Positions 22,641 to 34,195 of a stretch of DNA of 64,000 nt are shown piece by piece. The stretch covers positions 44,653,396-44,717,395 of the forward strand of contig CM070906.1 in assembly GCA_036417435.1 (NCBI GenBank), given 5' to 3'. Under the pieces are notes generated by a model. It worked only from the letters and a program-made list of their open reading frames with translations, did not search any database and was not told the origin of the DNA. Both the position numbers and the translations under genes were made by a program. The stretch is from Inia geoffrensis (lineage: Eukaryota; Chordata; Mammalia; Artiodactyla; Iniidae). The number at the start of each line of letters is the position of its first letter. Positions within the stretch are counted from its first letter, which is position 1.

Positions 22641-24190
22641 GGACATATGATGGACACAGAAATGGAATAAAAATAAAACCCTTCACAATCCACTAGCATT
22701 TTTTGCACCTCTTGCTAAGGCACCACAGGCCTTAATCTCGAGGTACATGGCTGCCTGCAGATAGAGATGCCTCCCAGCTCCATCAAAGGGTATCATACCC
22801 CACCATCCATTTCCTTTTTCCCCTTCCTTTTAAAGTTCCGAATGCAAACCCGCAGTGTGTGAACGGCAGAACCAATCCCTCAATTCAGCCATATTCATTT
22901 TCCTCTGGCAAGATTTTAAAGCTGAAACTAGAAGTTTTCAATGGAATCATGGAATAAAAAGCTAATCTCTACGGCGTCTCGTGAGCATGACACCCAGACT
23001 GTATTATGGTAATGAAAGACCTTTTCATACTGAACAAAGATGTGTTTTCTCAGCCACACTTATTGTGACATCCTGAGACTGCATGTCACAAGAATATTTT
23101 TTGGTAGAGCCTAATCATTTTCTAACAGCTGTGTGCTCTAAACACATTTTGAAGGTTAGTACCTAAAAGAAAAGTTTTCACTAAGTCTGGTAAATGTTAC
23201 ATTTTAGCAAAAATATCTTTAAATGTACATAATCATTTATTCTGGTTTACCCTGTATTAACCCTTCCTCAAACTAGGTGGCACTCCTTAAAGTAAAGAAC
23301 TAAATTATATTTATTAGATATTAGATAAACGCATGACATGGTCAGGTAGGGTTATTCTGGCAATATAAATATGGAGAAAGAGAACTGAAAACTGGCAGAA
23401 AGCAATTCTGACATGTGAGCTTATCAAGTTTATAAGTGTCATCATTGCCACTTACATGTTCTGTGGAAGAGATGGTCTGTTATTTTAGGAGGCTGATTCT
23501 ATTTATTAATTGAAAAAGCTTTTGATGGACTAGTAGAAAAGAGAACTTATAGAAATAGGAAAGGAACGCACACAGAGGTATTTCAACAGAGCTACAAATT
23601 GAACCTTGAAATCCAAGTGCTTAATTGCCATTTAGCCTACTTGAATACATATTGAGGGCATGCAATCACTGAATATAATTCTAGCTTCAAGAAACTATAT
23701 CCAAATATTAAACACATACTCCCACTTATTACTTTATATTTTTTTACACTAATATTTTTGTTTGAATCAAATAATTTGAGTAGAAAGATTAAAATAAAAT
23801 TATTTCTCCTGTTTGATCAAAAGTCACAATCTTGCTTTTCCTGTATTACTATACACACTAAGTAATATTACATTCAGGTTAAATGAAGCCATTTGTCCAA
23901 GGCTTTACAAAATACATTTTGCCTATGGGAACATGAAGTTAACTCAATATTTGCATTTACTCAAAAATGCTATTATTGCATGGAATTTTATAATTCTGGT
24001 AAAAAAGTACCCCAAATTCCACCCACTATTTTGTATCATTTTCCACCTGAAGGCACTTCAATGTTACAAATCTACATTGGTCAGATAAATACTTGGAGTT
24101 GCTGAGCTGAAGAACTTCTGCTGAGGTCCATCAAATAACAGTACATCTGTTTTGTTTGTATGGAATAAAAAATTTTAATATGCATATATC
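22641..24190. other. Unrecognised sequence
   Basis: No gene or repeat family recognised. 22690-23150 has more balanced base composition than the AT-rich surroundings and no visible repeat, so it would be a reasonable place to look for a conserved non-coding element. Confidence 0.4.
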
Positions 24191-24242
24191 TACCAAAGGT
24201 ATTTGGATATTATATATTATATAATATATATTATAATAGGAT
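24191..24242. repeat. AT-rich imperfect palindrome
   Basis: 'atattatatattatataatatatattataat' is largely self-complementary and could extrude as a cruciform. Probably a decayed TA repeat. Confidence 0.7.
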
Positions 24243-24254
24243 ATGTATGAAAGG

Positions 24255-25070
24255 GTCTGGTTCCAGATTTATACAAGTATTCACAGAATATTTATCTGCC
24301 AGACACTCTTCCAGGCAATGGGAACACACTTGTGAAAAAAATAATCTAAAATTCCTGTCTGCGTTGAAGATGATCACGTGTCAACGTGGAGGCGGGGACT
24401 AGAAAAGAGGGATGGGACATGCTGGGGGTGGGGCTTGGAGAGTTCTATTTTAAAGATGGGTCAGGACCATCTTGGGAAGATTATTACTGGACACCGACTT
24501 GAGGATGGTGAGAGAGATAGAGGAAACAGCCAGTGTAAAATTCCTATGATAGGAACATGTCTGGCATATTCAGCAGACAGTAATGAGTGGTTAAAGGAAA
24601 ATGAGAAAGGGAGGGTGAAGTGGGAGAACACAAAGAGAGAATGGGATGCCAGATCCTGTAGGCTCTTTTAGGCCATTGTATTCTAAATAGAATGGGCGGG
24701 GGGCATGGCAGAGTGTTAGAAGAGGGGTGACATCATTTGACTTACATTTTTAAAGTTTCACTCTGGCTGCTATTTGACGAATTGTGTGGAAAAAAGCTAG
24801 TTTGCACATAATTACTCGAGTGTGCATAAAAGATGATGGGAGCTTAGAAGAATGTAGAATCAATGGAGAGTTGATACGGGTGGGTTTGTGGATCTATTTG
24901 GTATGGTAGAACTTGCTGAAGGATTGGGTGGGAGGTGTTGGGAAAAGAGAAGATTTAAGGATAATATTAAGGCTTTTGTCCTTGGACCTTGGAAGGATGT
25001 AGTTGCCATTTACTTTCTTCGGGAAGATCTGCTTTCAGCATGTACATGACAAAACAAGTTTAATACATAA
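24255..25070 (-). mobile_element. Long L2 LINE relic, antisense
   Basis: Landmarks in order: 'tctgccagacactcttccaggcaatgggaacac', 'attcctgtctgcgttgaagatga', 'taggccattgtattctaaatagaatggg', 'gaggggtgacatcatttgacttac', 'ttcactctggctgctatttg' and 'ggaaggatgtagttgccatttac'. This is the reverse complement of the L2 3' kilobase. The 97-codon frame at 24378-24671 lies within it and is not a gene. Confidence 0.75.
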
Positions 25071-25343
25071 GAAAATGATACTTTGTTGAGGCTATTTATT
25101 GAAAATATATTAATTCAGCCTCAACTGATTCAGAATTTATAATGACCCATCAGTATTGGACTGGCCAGAGACTTCCTTTTCATCCTCTATAAAGGAAATA
25201 TTTGCAGAGAATGTTAATACTGCCTATAACATTTTAGGAAAGGAAGAGGGAAACATTAAATTAACTTGGAATCTTTTTTAGAAGTACCCATTTATATAGG
25301 AAGATATTTGTCTGAATGAAATCCTTCAAGAAAGGCTCTGTGA

Positions 25344-25453
25344 GGGCTTCCCTGGTGGCGCAGTGGTTGAGAGTCTTCCCGGACCAGGGCTCGAACCTGT
25401 GTTCCCTGCATCAGCAGGCAGATTCTTAACCACTGCGCCACCAGGGAAGCCCC
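25344..25453. mobile_element. Fold-back CHR SINE (two 5' ends, tail to tail)
   Basis: Bases 25344-25375 are the first 32 bases of a CHR SINE on the + strand (gggcttccctggtggcgcag...). Bases 25376-25453 are the first 78 or so bases of a CHR SINE on the - strand, ending ...accagggaagcccc. The outer 32 bases on each side pair with two mismatches, leaving a loop of about 46 bases. There is no A-tail on either side and no clear target-site duplication. Confidence 0.88.
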
Positions 25454-25715
25454 GGAATATGCCTTTCAAATAAATACTCCTAGTTGACTATGATGTAGAT
25501 AGTGGAGAAAGAACACAAGGGAAACAAATAGGCATATTTTGCATGCTTTTTGTATGAGCATCTGCGTCCTCATCATTCTCTCTTTGTAGAAGGCATTCCC
25601 TATCACGCTGTATTTATTCATCTCCTACCCATACATCAAAAGTCTTCACTTGCCTCCACTGAAATCTCTCTCCTCTGAATGCCTATACTGCTTTCTTTTC
25701 TTTCCACCCAGACGG
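25454..25715. other. Unrecognised sequence
   Basis: No family or gene recognised between the fold-back SINE and the next SINE. Confidence 0.4.
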
Positions 25716-25966
25716 CAACTATGCACTTTTCTCTCTTTTTTTTTTTTTTTTTTTTTTTTGCGTTACGCGGGCCTCTCACTGTTGTGGCCCCTCCCGCTGC
25801 GGAGCACAGGCTCCGGACGCGCAGGCCCAGCGGCCACGGCTCACGGGACCAGCCGCTCCGTGGCACGTGCGGTCATCCCAGACCGGGACACGAACCCGCG
25901 TCCCCCGCATCGGCAGGCGGACTCGCAACCACTGCGCCACCAGGGAAGCCCCAACTATGCACTTTT
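25716..25966 (-). mobile_element. CHR-type SINE, antisense, 15-bp TSD
   Basis: The body at 25731-25951 begins with a T run (the poly-A tail complement, about 20 T from 25737) and ends 'cgccaccagggaagcccc'. It is flanked by caactatgcactttt (25716-25730 and 25952-25966). It keeps many CpG sites, suggesting a fairly young copy. Confidence 0.95.
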
Positions 25967-26379
25967 TAAACATGACCTGTATTTATCATTGAAATGTTGA
26001 TACACTCCCATGTTTATTAGTATAGTCCCATGTTTCTCTTTTGCTCACTATATAGTGTAACTTAGCCAAGTGCTTTGAATACATTAGCAGTACCAATATT
26101 TATTCATAAATGATTAACTTGTCTTTATAGTCTAAATTAAGTTGCTACTTCACCCTTCCCATGCTATACTTTCCATCACATCACTTCACACCAAAAAAAA
26201 AAAAAAAAAGAAGAAAAAAAAAGGAAAAACAAATTCTGGAACCATGTTAAAAATTTTAAATATATCATTTTTAACATCTCCATTTATCATCTTTTAATGA
26301 ATTTCAAATTAAGTAGCAAAGATGTTGAAAGATAAATCCTTGGAACCCATGAGCCATAGTGATCCACATGTTTTTACAA
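25967..26379. other. Unrecognised sequence with an A-rich tract
   Basis: An imperfect A-rich tract lies at 26192-26230. Nothing else was recognised. Confidence 0.45.
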
Positions 26380-26455
26380 AGTACCTACTACGTATAGATA
26401 TACAGAATACAACAAATTACCTATGCCCTCCCCAAACTTATAATCTAATATGAAA
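26380..26455 (-). mobile_element. Possible short L2 relic, antisense
   Basis: 'aaagtacctactacgtatag' followed by 'atgccctccccaaacttataatctaatatg' resembles the L2 3' end in reverse complement. Confidence 0.4.
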
Positions 26456-26794
26456 AAAAAACAAACATCAAAAGATAAAATCCAACATTTAGCTCACTAA
26501 TGAGAATTTAGAAACCTAAAGAAAAGGCTTGGTGTATTTTAATACAAATCTTATGAAGCCTGCTTTATTAGATTTTTAGATCATTTATAACCATAATGAT
26601 CTTGAATTCGAAAATGTTTTATTTTGGTTTTTAAAAAGTTGATTGTTTAAATTGCAAAAGCAAACAGAGACCCTGAAGTCTAATAAGTAAAAGTGTTCCT
26701 CAAATTCCTCATCCTCTTCTACTCATTACACCCCTCTTCCCAGGGCAAACTATTATTAATAGTTCATGTAAATTATCCCAAAGTAGGTTTCTAT
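26456..26794. other. Unrecognised sequence
   Basis: AT-rich, no family or gene recognised. Confidence 0.4.
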
Positions 26795-27285
26795 ACAGTC
26801 ACAAAATAATGGTGATGACATTTATGGAGTGTTTGCTTTGTGCACAACACCTGGCTATGTGTTTTTTCTTGAAGTATCTCATTGATTCTCATAACTACCC
26901 TGTGAAATAGAGATCATTAATATCTCCATTTTGCCAGTAAAGAAACTGAGACTTGGGCTTCCCTGGTGGCGCAGTGGTTGAGAGTCTGCCTGCCGATGCA
27001 GGGGACGCGTGTTCGTGCCCTGGTCCGGGAAGATCCCACATGCCGCGGAGTGGCTGGGCCCGTGAGCCATGGCCGCTGAGCCTGCGCATCCGCAGCCTGT
27101 GCTCCGCAACGGGAGAGGCCACAACAGTGAGAGGCCCACGTACCGCAAAAACAACAACAGCAACAACAAAAAAGAAACTGAGACTTGAAGAAACTAAATA
27201 ACTTGTCCATAAACATGAAGCTAGTAACTGGTGAAACCAAAATTAAAATCAAAAGAGAATGATTCCAACCTCTGACATCTCCACA
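26795..27285 (-). mobile_element. MIR relic, antisense, split by a CHR SINE
   Basis: The left half (26795-26955) has 'ctcattgattctcataactaccctgtgaaat' and 'tctccattttgccagtaaagaaactgag'. The right half (27171-27285) resumes 'agaaactgagacttgaagaaac', 'taacttgtccataaacatgaagctagtaactgg'. Together they read as one reverse-complement MIR once the SINE and one copy of its duplication are removed. Confidence 0.82.
26939..27187 (+). mobile_element. CHR-type SINE inside MIR, 17-bp TSD
   Basis: The body at 26956-27170 is flanked by the exact 17-base duplication aaagaaactgagacttg (26939-26955 and 27171-27187). It is the short CHR form, with a tail of (aac/aaca)n-type A-rich sequence. Confidence 0.96.
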
Positions 27286-27738
27286 CCATTATGTAACTGC
27301 CAACATATATATCAGATCACATATAGGAAATAGATTAATGAAATATGCTTAAATGTATATAACTTTTGTTACACACATGAGATCATGTTATATGTATTTT
27401 GCTATGGTTTGTGAGGATTAAGTGGATGGGCTAAGTAAGTGCCAGGCATGGTACATGGCATATAGTCTCAAATGGTCTCCCTCCTAACTTCTAAATACAA
27501 GGCATTCGACCTGAAGTTATTTCTGTTCGCTGTAGCACCAGTCACTTACTAAGTGCTCAATAAATATTTCTTTCAGCTTTGCTTTACTGTTAAGACAGTC
27601 TTCAATTTAGGTTTTAAGGAAAACATTTTTCCTTCTCACTTCTATGACAGTTATTGATTTTGTTTGTGTACACTTACTTTTAGAAAATAAGTTAATCTAG
27701 GATCTCATGTTCTGAGTGTTAGCCTTGAAGCCAATTTA

Positions 27739-27761
27739 CCACACACACACACACACACAGA
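27739..27761. repeat. Short CA microsatellite
   Basis: About 10 perfect CA dinucleotides, followed by GATATGG. Confidence 0.85.
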
Positions 27762-27859
27762 TATGGCAAGGAACTTAATGATAACATCAAGAAATGAGAA
27801 CTGATGGCACCATGGTAATATATTTTTGATATACACATTTTCGCAAAAAATATATATAT

Positions 27860-27881
27860 ATTCCAATATATATATTGGAAT
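27860..27881. repeat. 22-base perfect palindrome
   Basis: attccaatata followed immediately by its reverse complement tatattggaat, with no spacer, inside a TA-rich stretch. Confidence 0.85.
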
Positions 27882-28394
27882 GAAAACAGGAAGTTAAATG
27901 CCCATATGTTCTTCCAGGCTTTATTTTTTAGAGAGAAGGGGTAGATGAAGAAAAATTACAAAAATTGGAAATGGGTCAAAGTATTAAGTGAGATACAGGA
28001 ATGGTTTCTATTTGTAGTACACAAAGAATTTGTAATTTTTAACAAAATAAAATAAATATTGGTGACCATGCTATTATATTACATCTTTTCAAACAAGTTT
28101 TGGCTAAGAACATTTTTTATATAAATTAAGATAAAACTGATCTGATCAAAGCTACAGTAAATGGTTGGTGGGAAGATGGGTGATAGGAACCTAGCTGCCC
28201 CTTTCAATACATCTCTAATGGAAGCTAAAGAGGTTTCTGGAAGACCACACTTCTATCCCATTTTCAGGAGATCACTTTTAATAATAGTCACTGCTATAAC
28301 TAAGGAACAATCTGGTATTTAACAAAGGATGATTTTTCTTCAGTAAGATCCAGGGGTCTTAAATTTACTCACATGTATTATAGGGAATTTAGCC

Positions 28395-28575
28395 TGTCTC
28401 AAAGCATGGTTCATGTACAACCTACAGCAGGATCACCTGCAGTGGTTGTTAAAAAGTGTCATTTCCTGGGCAGATGCAGAATATCTCAAGTGTGATCTAG
28501 AAACTTGCATTTTTAATAAGCATTCCATTTGAAGCTTATGTTCCTGAAATTTTAAGAAGCATTGACTCAGATTTT
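28395..28575. mobile_element. MER5-like hAT DNA transposon relic
   Basis: Blocks 'ctcaaagcatggttcatgtac', 'gcaggatcacctgcagtgg', 'cagatgcagaatatctcaag' and 'ttgcatttttaataagcattcc' follow the order of the short non-autonomous MER5 family. The right end is partly degraded. Confidence 0.55.
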
Positions 28576-29214
28576 ACAGTAGGATTCTGTTGCTAGAAGC
28601 CTCAAAATGCATTGAAAAAATGTTTAAATTAGGTTGCATTTTTCTAATTTTTAATGCAAAAATAATAGAAATATGACTTTTGCCAGGAGTCTTCCTTTTG
28701 AATGAATGACTTCATTGAAATGCCTTTGTGTATGGATATAAAAGGGCGTTAATATACATTTTGATGCAACATGTCACAACTCCTCATGTCTGGATAAGTT
28801 TGCCAGCAAAAGCAAGTATAGCCTTCCTTGAAGAAATTAAATGTTAGATTTTTCACACTTTGTTTTGGTTTCCATAACAGGCATCTTCTCTGCGCAGGGC
28901 AAATTATCAAGTCTTCACTGGTTTGTTTTTTCCTCTATGATAAGAAATTGCAGTTTTTGCCTCTCTTACTTTAGAATGTGTTAAATCAAGTCCAAATTTT
29001 TTGAGGAAACAGTATACAGAATGAATTTGAACTGAGTCTACCAGCAGAGAGGAAGCCCAAATTGAAGCAGAACTGAAATTATACTTTGATTTAGTTATCT
29101 CACTCTCCCCAGAAAAAGTGTTCCACAAATGGTGAGAAACAATGTGTCTAACTTAATTTTATTTCCTATTTAAGTTTCAGTTTGGTGGCATATGGGTTCA
29201 CTGAAGGTTTGAAC
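28576..29214. other. Unrecognised sequence
   Basis: AT-rich sequence; no gene or family recognised. Confidence 0.4.
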
Positions 29215-29365
29215 TACATTAAATATCCATATTAATTGCACACATACAGACACTGTACTGGATGATGTTCAGGAGGTAAGGCATGACCTCTACTCTCTAG
29301 GGGTCAACAATCCATAACTGGAGGAAAAGCATGACACAACATAGATAGTGAGAAAGCTCATAAAG
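29215..29365 (-). mobile_element. L2-like relic, antisense
   Basis: 'acagacactgtactggatgatg' followed by 'gcatgacctctactctctaggggtc' and 'agcatgacacaacatagat' follows the reverse complement of the L2 3' end. Confidence 0.5.
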
Positions 29366-30244
29366 CAAGCATGGGTAGAATGAGAGGGGATTTCATACAA
29401 AAGCAAGATTATTTTTTGAATGCAAAAGGATTATCAAAGTCTTCAAGTAAAGTTGACATTTGAAATTTATTTCGAACAATTAGAAAATGGAATGAGAATC
29501 CAAAGTGTAGGGCTTTAGCAACACTGCCTGCCTCCCCTGTAACATTTTTGGTTGTGCCATAGTCTCCTTGGTGGAAGAAAAGAGCCAAGCAAATAGAAAA
29601 TTGCCACAATATTTTACAACTCAAGGCAGTTACAAAAATTCTTAGACTAGGAGAATAAATTATACTATTGCCCACTCATGGGGCCTCTTCCCATGTATCG
29701 ATAGGCAGTAAGTAGAAGAGTTAAGGTAATATGGATAAAGCAGCATCTAGATGTTTACACTACCAGTGGGAGACACGGGAAGGTCTACAGAAAATCTGTA
29801 AGCTCATAGGGAATCACTATTACAGTTGCTCTCCCGTGAGTTCATCCTTTGCCTAATACAGTCCTCTCCTGAAGTCCTCCCAGACCTTTACTGAAGCAGG
29901 GCTTTTTAGATCATGTGTTTCTACTCCCTGATTACTGTTTACTTTATATACATATGGTTTAGGTCATTATAAAAAACAATGACAAAAAAAGTAACCTGGA
30001 AAGGGGTTCTATCACCAGACAATGCTGGTGTAACTCAGTTTAAACTGGTCAAACTCCAACTAAGACCTTGGCCTATCAAGCTCTCTTGGTAATATGACTG
30101 TAAACATTTTTCCGACTCCCCCTCCAGGTCTTGTCTTTTCTCCTACAGTATCTTTCTGACCTTACATTATCCCCTTAACTCACTGATTTGACATAATAAT
30201 GCTAAATAACAACCAACTATAAAACCTTAGTAGCACAGGACAAT
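29366..30244. other. Unrecognised sequence
   Basis: No gene or family recognised. Confidence 0.4.
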
Positions 30245-30625
30245 ATTCATTTATTTTGCGTATTCATCCGTGAGTCACATAGGTGTTGTATGGTCCAGGC
30301 TGGGCTCAGCTGAGTAGCTGCTTTTAGCTAAACTTGCTTACACGTCTCTCATCCCCCTCCTGGAACCAACAGGCCTAACTAGGGCACGTATTACTCATGG
30401 AATGGCAGAGGTACATGAGAGCAGGAACAGGTAGAAACATGCAAGGCTCCTTAAGTCTGAGACTTGAAACTGGCATTCTGGCACTTCTAGCTCATTCTCC
30501 TACTGAAAATAAACCACAAGTCTCATTCTGTTATCCAAAGCAAATCACAAAGGCCAAACCCAAATCCAAGAGTCAAAGAAATATGCACTGCCCCTTCACT
30601 AAGAGGAACTGTCAAGTCAGATGGC
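30245..30625 (-). mobile_element. Old LTR-like interspersed repeat, antisense
   Basis: 'ggtccaggctgggctcagctgag', 'gacttgaaactggcattctggcac' and 'ttatccaaagcaaatcacaaaggcc' resemble the reverse complement of a MaLR-like LTR or similar old repeat. Class not certain. The 94-codon frame at 30397-30681 overlaps it and is not a gene. Confidence 0.4.
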
Positions 30626-31539
30626 AAAATGTACAGATATACCCCACACATGAATTAGGTTTTCCACTTATACTGCCTTAACACACCATGCTTACTGGTA
30701 ACCCAACAGCACAACATCGTATAGTTTGCTTCCTCCCAAAGGGCACGATCTTCTTCAGGGCCAAGTACTTTGCCACATTCATCATCACAGTACCTCTAGA
30801 ACCTCAAATAAAATCTGACATATAGACACTAACATTTCCTGATAAGACAGATGGCAGACAGGGAGGAAGGAAGCTAGATTATCCCAAGCACAAGATATAA
30901 TTGCCATTAAACAACTACCCTAAAGGTATAACATGATTCTATTTGCCAAGTTTTTTTTTTGGTCTGGTACCACTTATTTTTTTGTTTTTACTTCCCCCAA
31001 AATATCTGAAAGCAAGTTCTTAATAATACCTGAGATGATCAGAGATGAACAGACTGTACCATAAAATTTTTCCCCTTAATTTCCTCCATGAAAACTTGGA
31101 TTAAAACACTCCCTCACTCCGTAAGTCTTTTCCAGATCTTGGAAGGAGTAATTTCGATAGTCACTGCCAATGTTATTGGATATGAGGTATGGCAAGGAAA
31201 GGCACTCACTTTATCACTTGGCAGTGGTAAGAAATTATATATTTTTAAAGGCCACTAATGTAACTAGGTTTGGTGTATTCAAAGGTCAGGATTTGTTAAG
31301 AGAGTAGGACATTTAGGATTAAGAAATATGGAGTTCTTTATAGGTCTATTTGAGTAAGCTTCTTAAAATTAAACCTCCTTAAGGCTCCTCCAAGCTTCGG
31401 TTGATTCCATATGTACAGATTTTATTACTAACGATGGACAGTTCTTTGTATTTGTAAGGTAATTTTTTTAACCCAAAGAGTTCCAATTACTTAAAATTAG
31501 TAGTAATTACCAGATAATCAGTACTACTACTGCCCAAGT
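30626..31539. other. Unrecognised sequence
   Basis: 30740-30835 weakly resembles the sense L2 3' end. Otherwise nothing was recognised. Confidence 0.35.
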
Positions 31540-31745
31540 TTAGAGTGTTGATGGTGTACCTGGCAAAATACTAGGGGATTTACATATATTATTTTTTTAA
31601 TCCTTAAATTAACGTATTGAAGAAACATCTTTTATCCATCTTTATAGAAAAGGAAACTGAGACTTAGAGAACTTGTGACATGCTCAAAGTAACAGAAAGA
31701 AATACTAGAGCCAGAATTTAGACCCAGATTAATATGATTCTAAAG
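31540..31745 (-). mobile_element. MIR relic, antisense
   Basis: 'atccatctttatagaaaaggaaactgag' followed by 'gagaacttgtgacatgctcaaagtaac' and 'agagccagaatttagacccagatt' is the reverse-complement MIR core in order. Confidence 0.75.
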
Positions 31746-33654
31746 TTTGTAGGTTTTCTTTATAATACCTGGTTATACCTACATTTTAAAGCATTATTAT
31801 TTTAAAATAAATGCCTTTTTTAAACCTATAGAATAAATCCTTGAAGTTGCAGGTAATGCCGAAGTTTCTAACTTGCTTCCTCTCTGACAACCTGTGGGTG
31901 CTAAGCTCACACATATTTGTTGGTATTCAAACAAAATGATAACTGCTTCAAAGTATTTGGGGTGAGACATACTGGAAAGGCAAAGCACACTGACAACACA
32001 AAATCCCCCGAACTGTGTATATTAGACCACATATACTTTAGACACAATCTCAGGATTTCAGGTCACATGTTTTTCATGCCTTTATTTTTAAAGTTCTATT
32101 TATATTTATTAGGAAAATAAGGGAAGGTATAACAGAATGAAACAGATCTGGAGAATATGATTTTATTTTAAATGGCAGATTAAGAAAGCAAATGAATCAT
32201 GACTCATCAATTCCCAGAATTCCCAGATGTCAAAAAAATTCTTTCTTTTTCTTTTATTCTCTGTCCCCTTCCTTCCTTCTGTCCTTTTTCTTTTAAGAGA
32301 GGAAGGGAGAGCAATCATTTGATTTTTTAAGTTCATTTATTTTAACAACATGGAATTTTAAATAAATGCTGAAAATCATCACACACAATCCCTTTTTTTT
32401 CCTCTCCCAACCCCTTTTAAAGGTGAGGTGAAAATGAGATGACACAGGTAGACTGGAATAAACACCAAATAATTATCCCTATAATGAATTGTTAAAGTGC
32501 ACAAAAAGGACTGTGCAAGTCAATGAATATGTCTTATCAACACAGTAAAAAGGCATTTAAAATTGAACTGTGATCTTTAGCCACTATTGCTTCAGAATTG
32601 CAAATAGCAAAATCAAAAACACAGGGCAGGGAATGGCATTAAACTGGAATAAAGAGATTGGCACTAACTATGTTCTTGTTTGTTTTTACTTGAATCAGGG
32701 CTGCCCTAGTAAGCATTTAATTTGTGTAAATACACACATTGGATTCAAAATAGGATTAATTAACGTGTAATCAATGGTGTTACAAGTGCCTGAGCCCACA
32801 CATAAAATCAGGAATCTACACATAAAATGCAAACTGGAAAGGACCCAGATGGGAAATCTGAGTGGCAGAGCAGTCAGTGACTAAACAAAGGTTGCTTTGC
32901 TACACAGTGATGGAACCATCATCTCATACCATCAAGATGGAGAAAAAGTCCAAGCAGCAAGTAAGCACCGATTTTTTTCCTATGTGTTACTTTAATCCTA
33001 AATACAACTCCCAATGACACATATTACTAAGCAAAAAAAAAAAAATTGTATTTCTCCAAAGAGACAGTGAGTATGCAGCAAAGATAGGATTCCAGCTATG
33101 TCTGTCTGACTTAGACTGCCATACCTCTCTAACATCATAATTCTTTTGGAACTTTATTCTCATCTTCCATTGTATTAGCAACCCCTTTTAAGTGGTTACT
33201 TTCTGCCAACTTGATGGCTGAAGTCTTAATTCCTTTATCTAGGATCCTATCGTGGATGTTGCATATGGAGAATGTCTGACCTGAATACGTAGTATCATCG
33301 TTCCTGGCTGCCTGATTTGCTTCCTATAATTGCTACTTTTATGCTGCCTATAAGAATTGAGTGTAATCAGCATTATAATTCTTGAATATGAGACTAGAAA
33401 ACAGACTGGAACCTGAAATACACACACACACACAAAAAGATTCTTAAATGGGTGGTTATAGAAGTAATGATGAAAACAATAGGAGATGAAGAAGTATGCT
33501 GCTTGAATGCATGACATGAGCTATGTAGGTATCACTTGCCTGAAATTCAAAATGTAACTTTTCCCTTTACAAGTAGAAAAAAAAAATAAACTGTTTCAGG
33601 AATTTTCAAGATATGAAAATTCTCTGCTAGCAGATTCAGCTGTCCCCCATACCT
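31746..33654. other. Unrecognised AT-rich sequence
   Basis: About 1.9 kb with no recognised gene. A pyrimidine-rich patch lies at 32238-32295 and a short CA run at 33419-33433. Confidence 0.45.
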
Positions 33655-33778
33655 CTGTAGAAGGTGATATTATCCCCTGTTAACAGGTGAGGAGAATGAG
33701 GGTGAGAGAGCTTAGTTAAATTGCCAAGGTTATGGGGCTAATAAGATAAGAGAATGAGGATTTCTGAAACAAAAGTGT
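33655..33778 (-). mobile_element. MIR relic, antisense
   Basis: 'tattatcccctgttaacaggtgaggag' followed by 'gagagcttagttaaattgccaaggttatgg' is the reverse-complement MIR core. Confidence 0.65.
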
Positions 33779-34009
33779 GTGCTTGAAACACCACAAACTG
33801 CCTCTCAACCAGTCACTTCTGTTGCCCAGTTTCAGGTTTCTTTTGGTCATGTATGCTATATTCAGATATGAAAATTAAATATAGCCACACCAAAATGAGA
33901 AAATAGCTTCTTACACCCAAATAAGAATCACAGAAACAAAAAGTTGGAAAGTTGGGATAATCATATCCTTCGTGATGCCCTTCTTTAATCTCCAAATTGT
34001 AGTAAGTAC
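33779..34009. other. Unrecognised sequence
   Basis: Nothing recognised. Confidence 0.4.
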
Positions 34010-34195
34010 CCTTCCTCTATTTATTCCTTCCTTACAGCATTCACCACTTTACACTCAGATTATCTGGATTTTGCCTTTCTCATTTTACCAAACTGTAGGA
34101 AGCTAGAGACCAATGGATTTAGGGTCTTATTCACCTAAAACTGTTTCTAGTAAATGAGCATCACTGCATAAATGCTCACTGACTGAACTAGTTGA
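34010..34195 (+). mobile_element. L2 3'-end relic, sense
   Basis: 'ctatttattccttccttacagcattcacc' followed by 'aaactgtaggaagctagag', 'cctaaaactgtttctagtaaatgagcatc' and 'aaatgctcactgactgaac' follows the sense L2 3' terminus. Confidence 0.5.

Larger units (their letters stand above)
27286..28394. other. Mostly unrecognised; possible MIR scrap
   Basis: 27405-27480 ('gtgaggattaagtggatggg', 'gtgccaggcatggtacatggca') resembles the 3' part of a sense MIR. The rest is AT-rich with no recognised family. Confidence 0.4.

Noticed and set aside
24378..24671. 97-codon + strand frame as a gene
   Set aside because: It lies wholly inside an antisense L2 relic.
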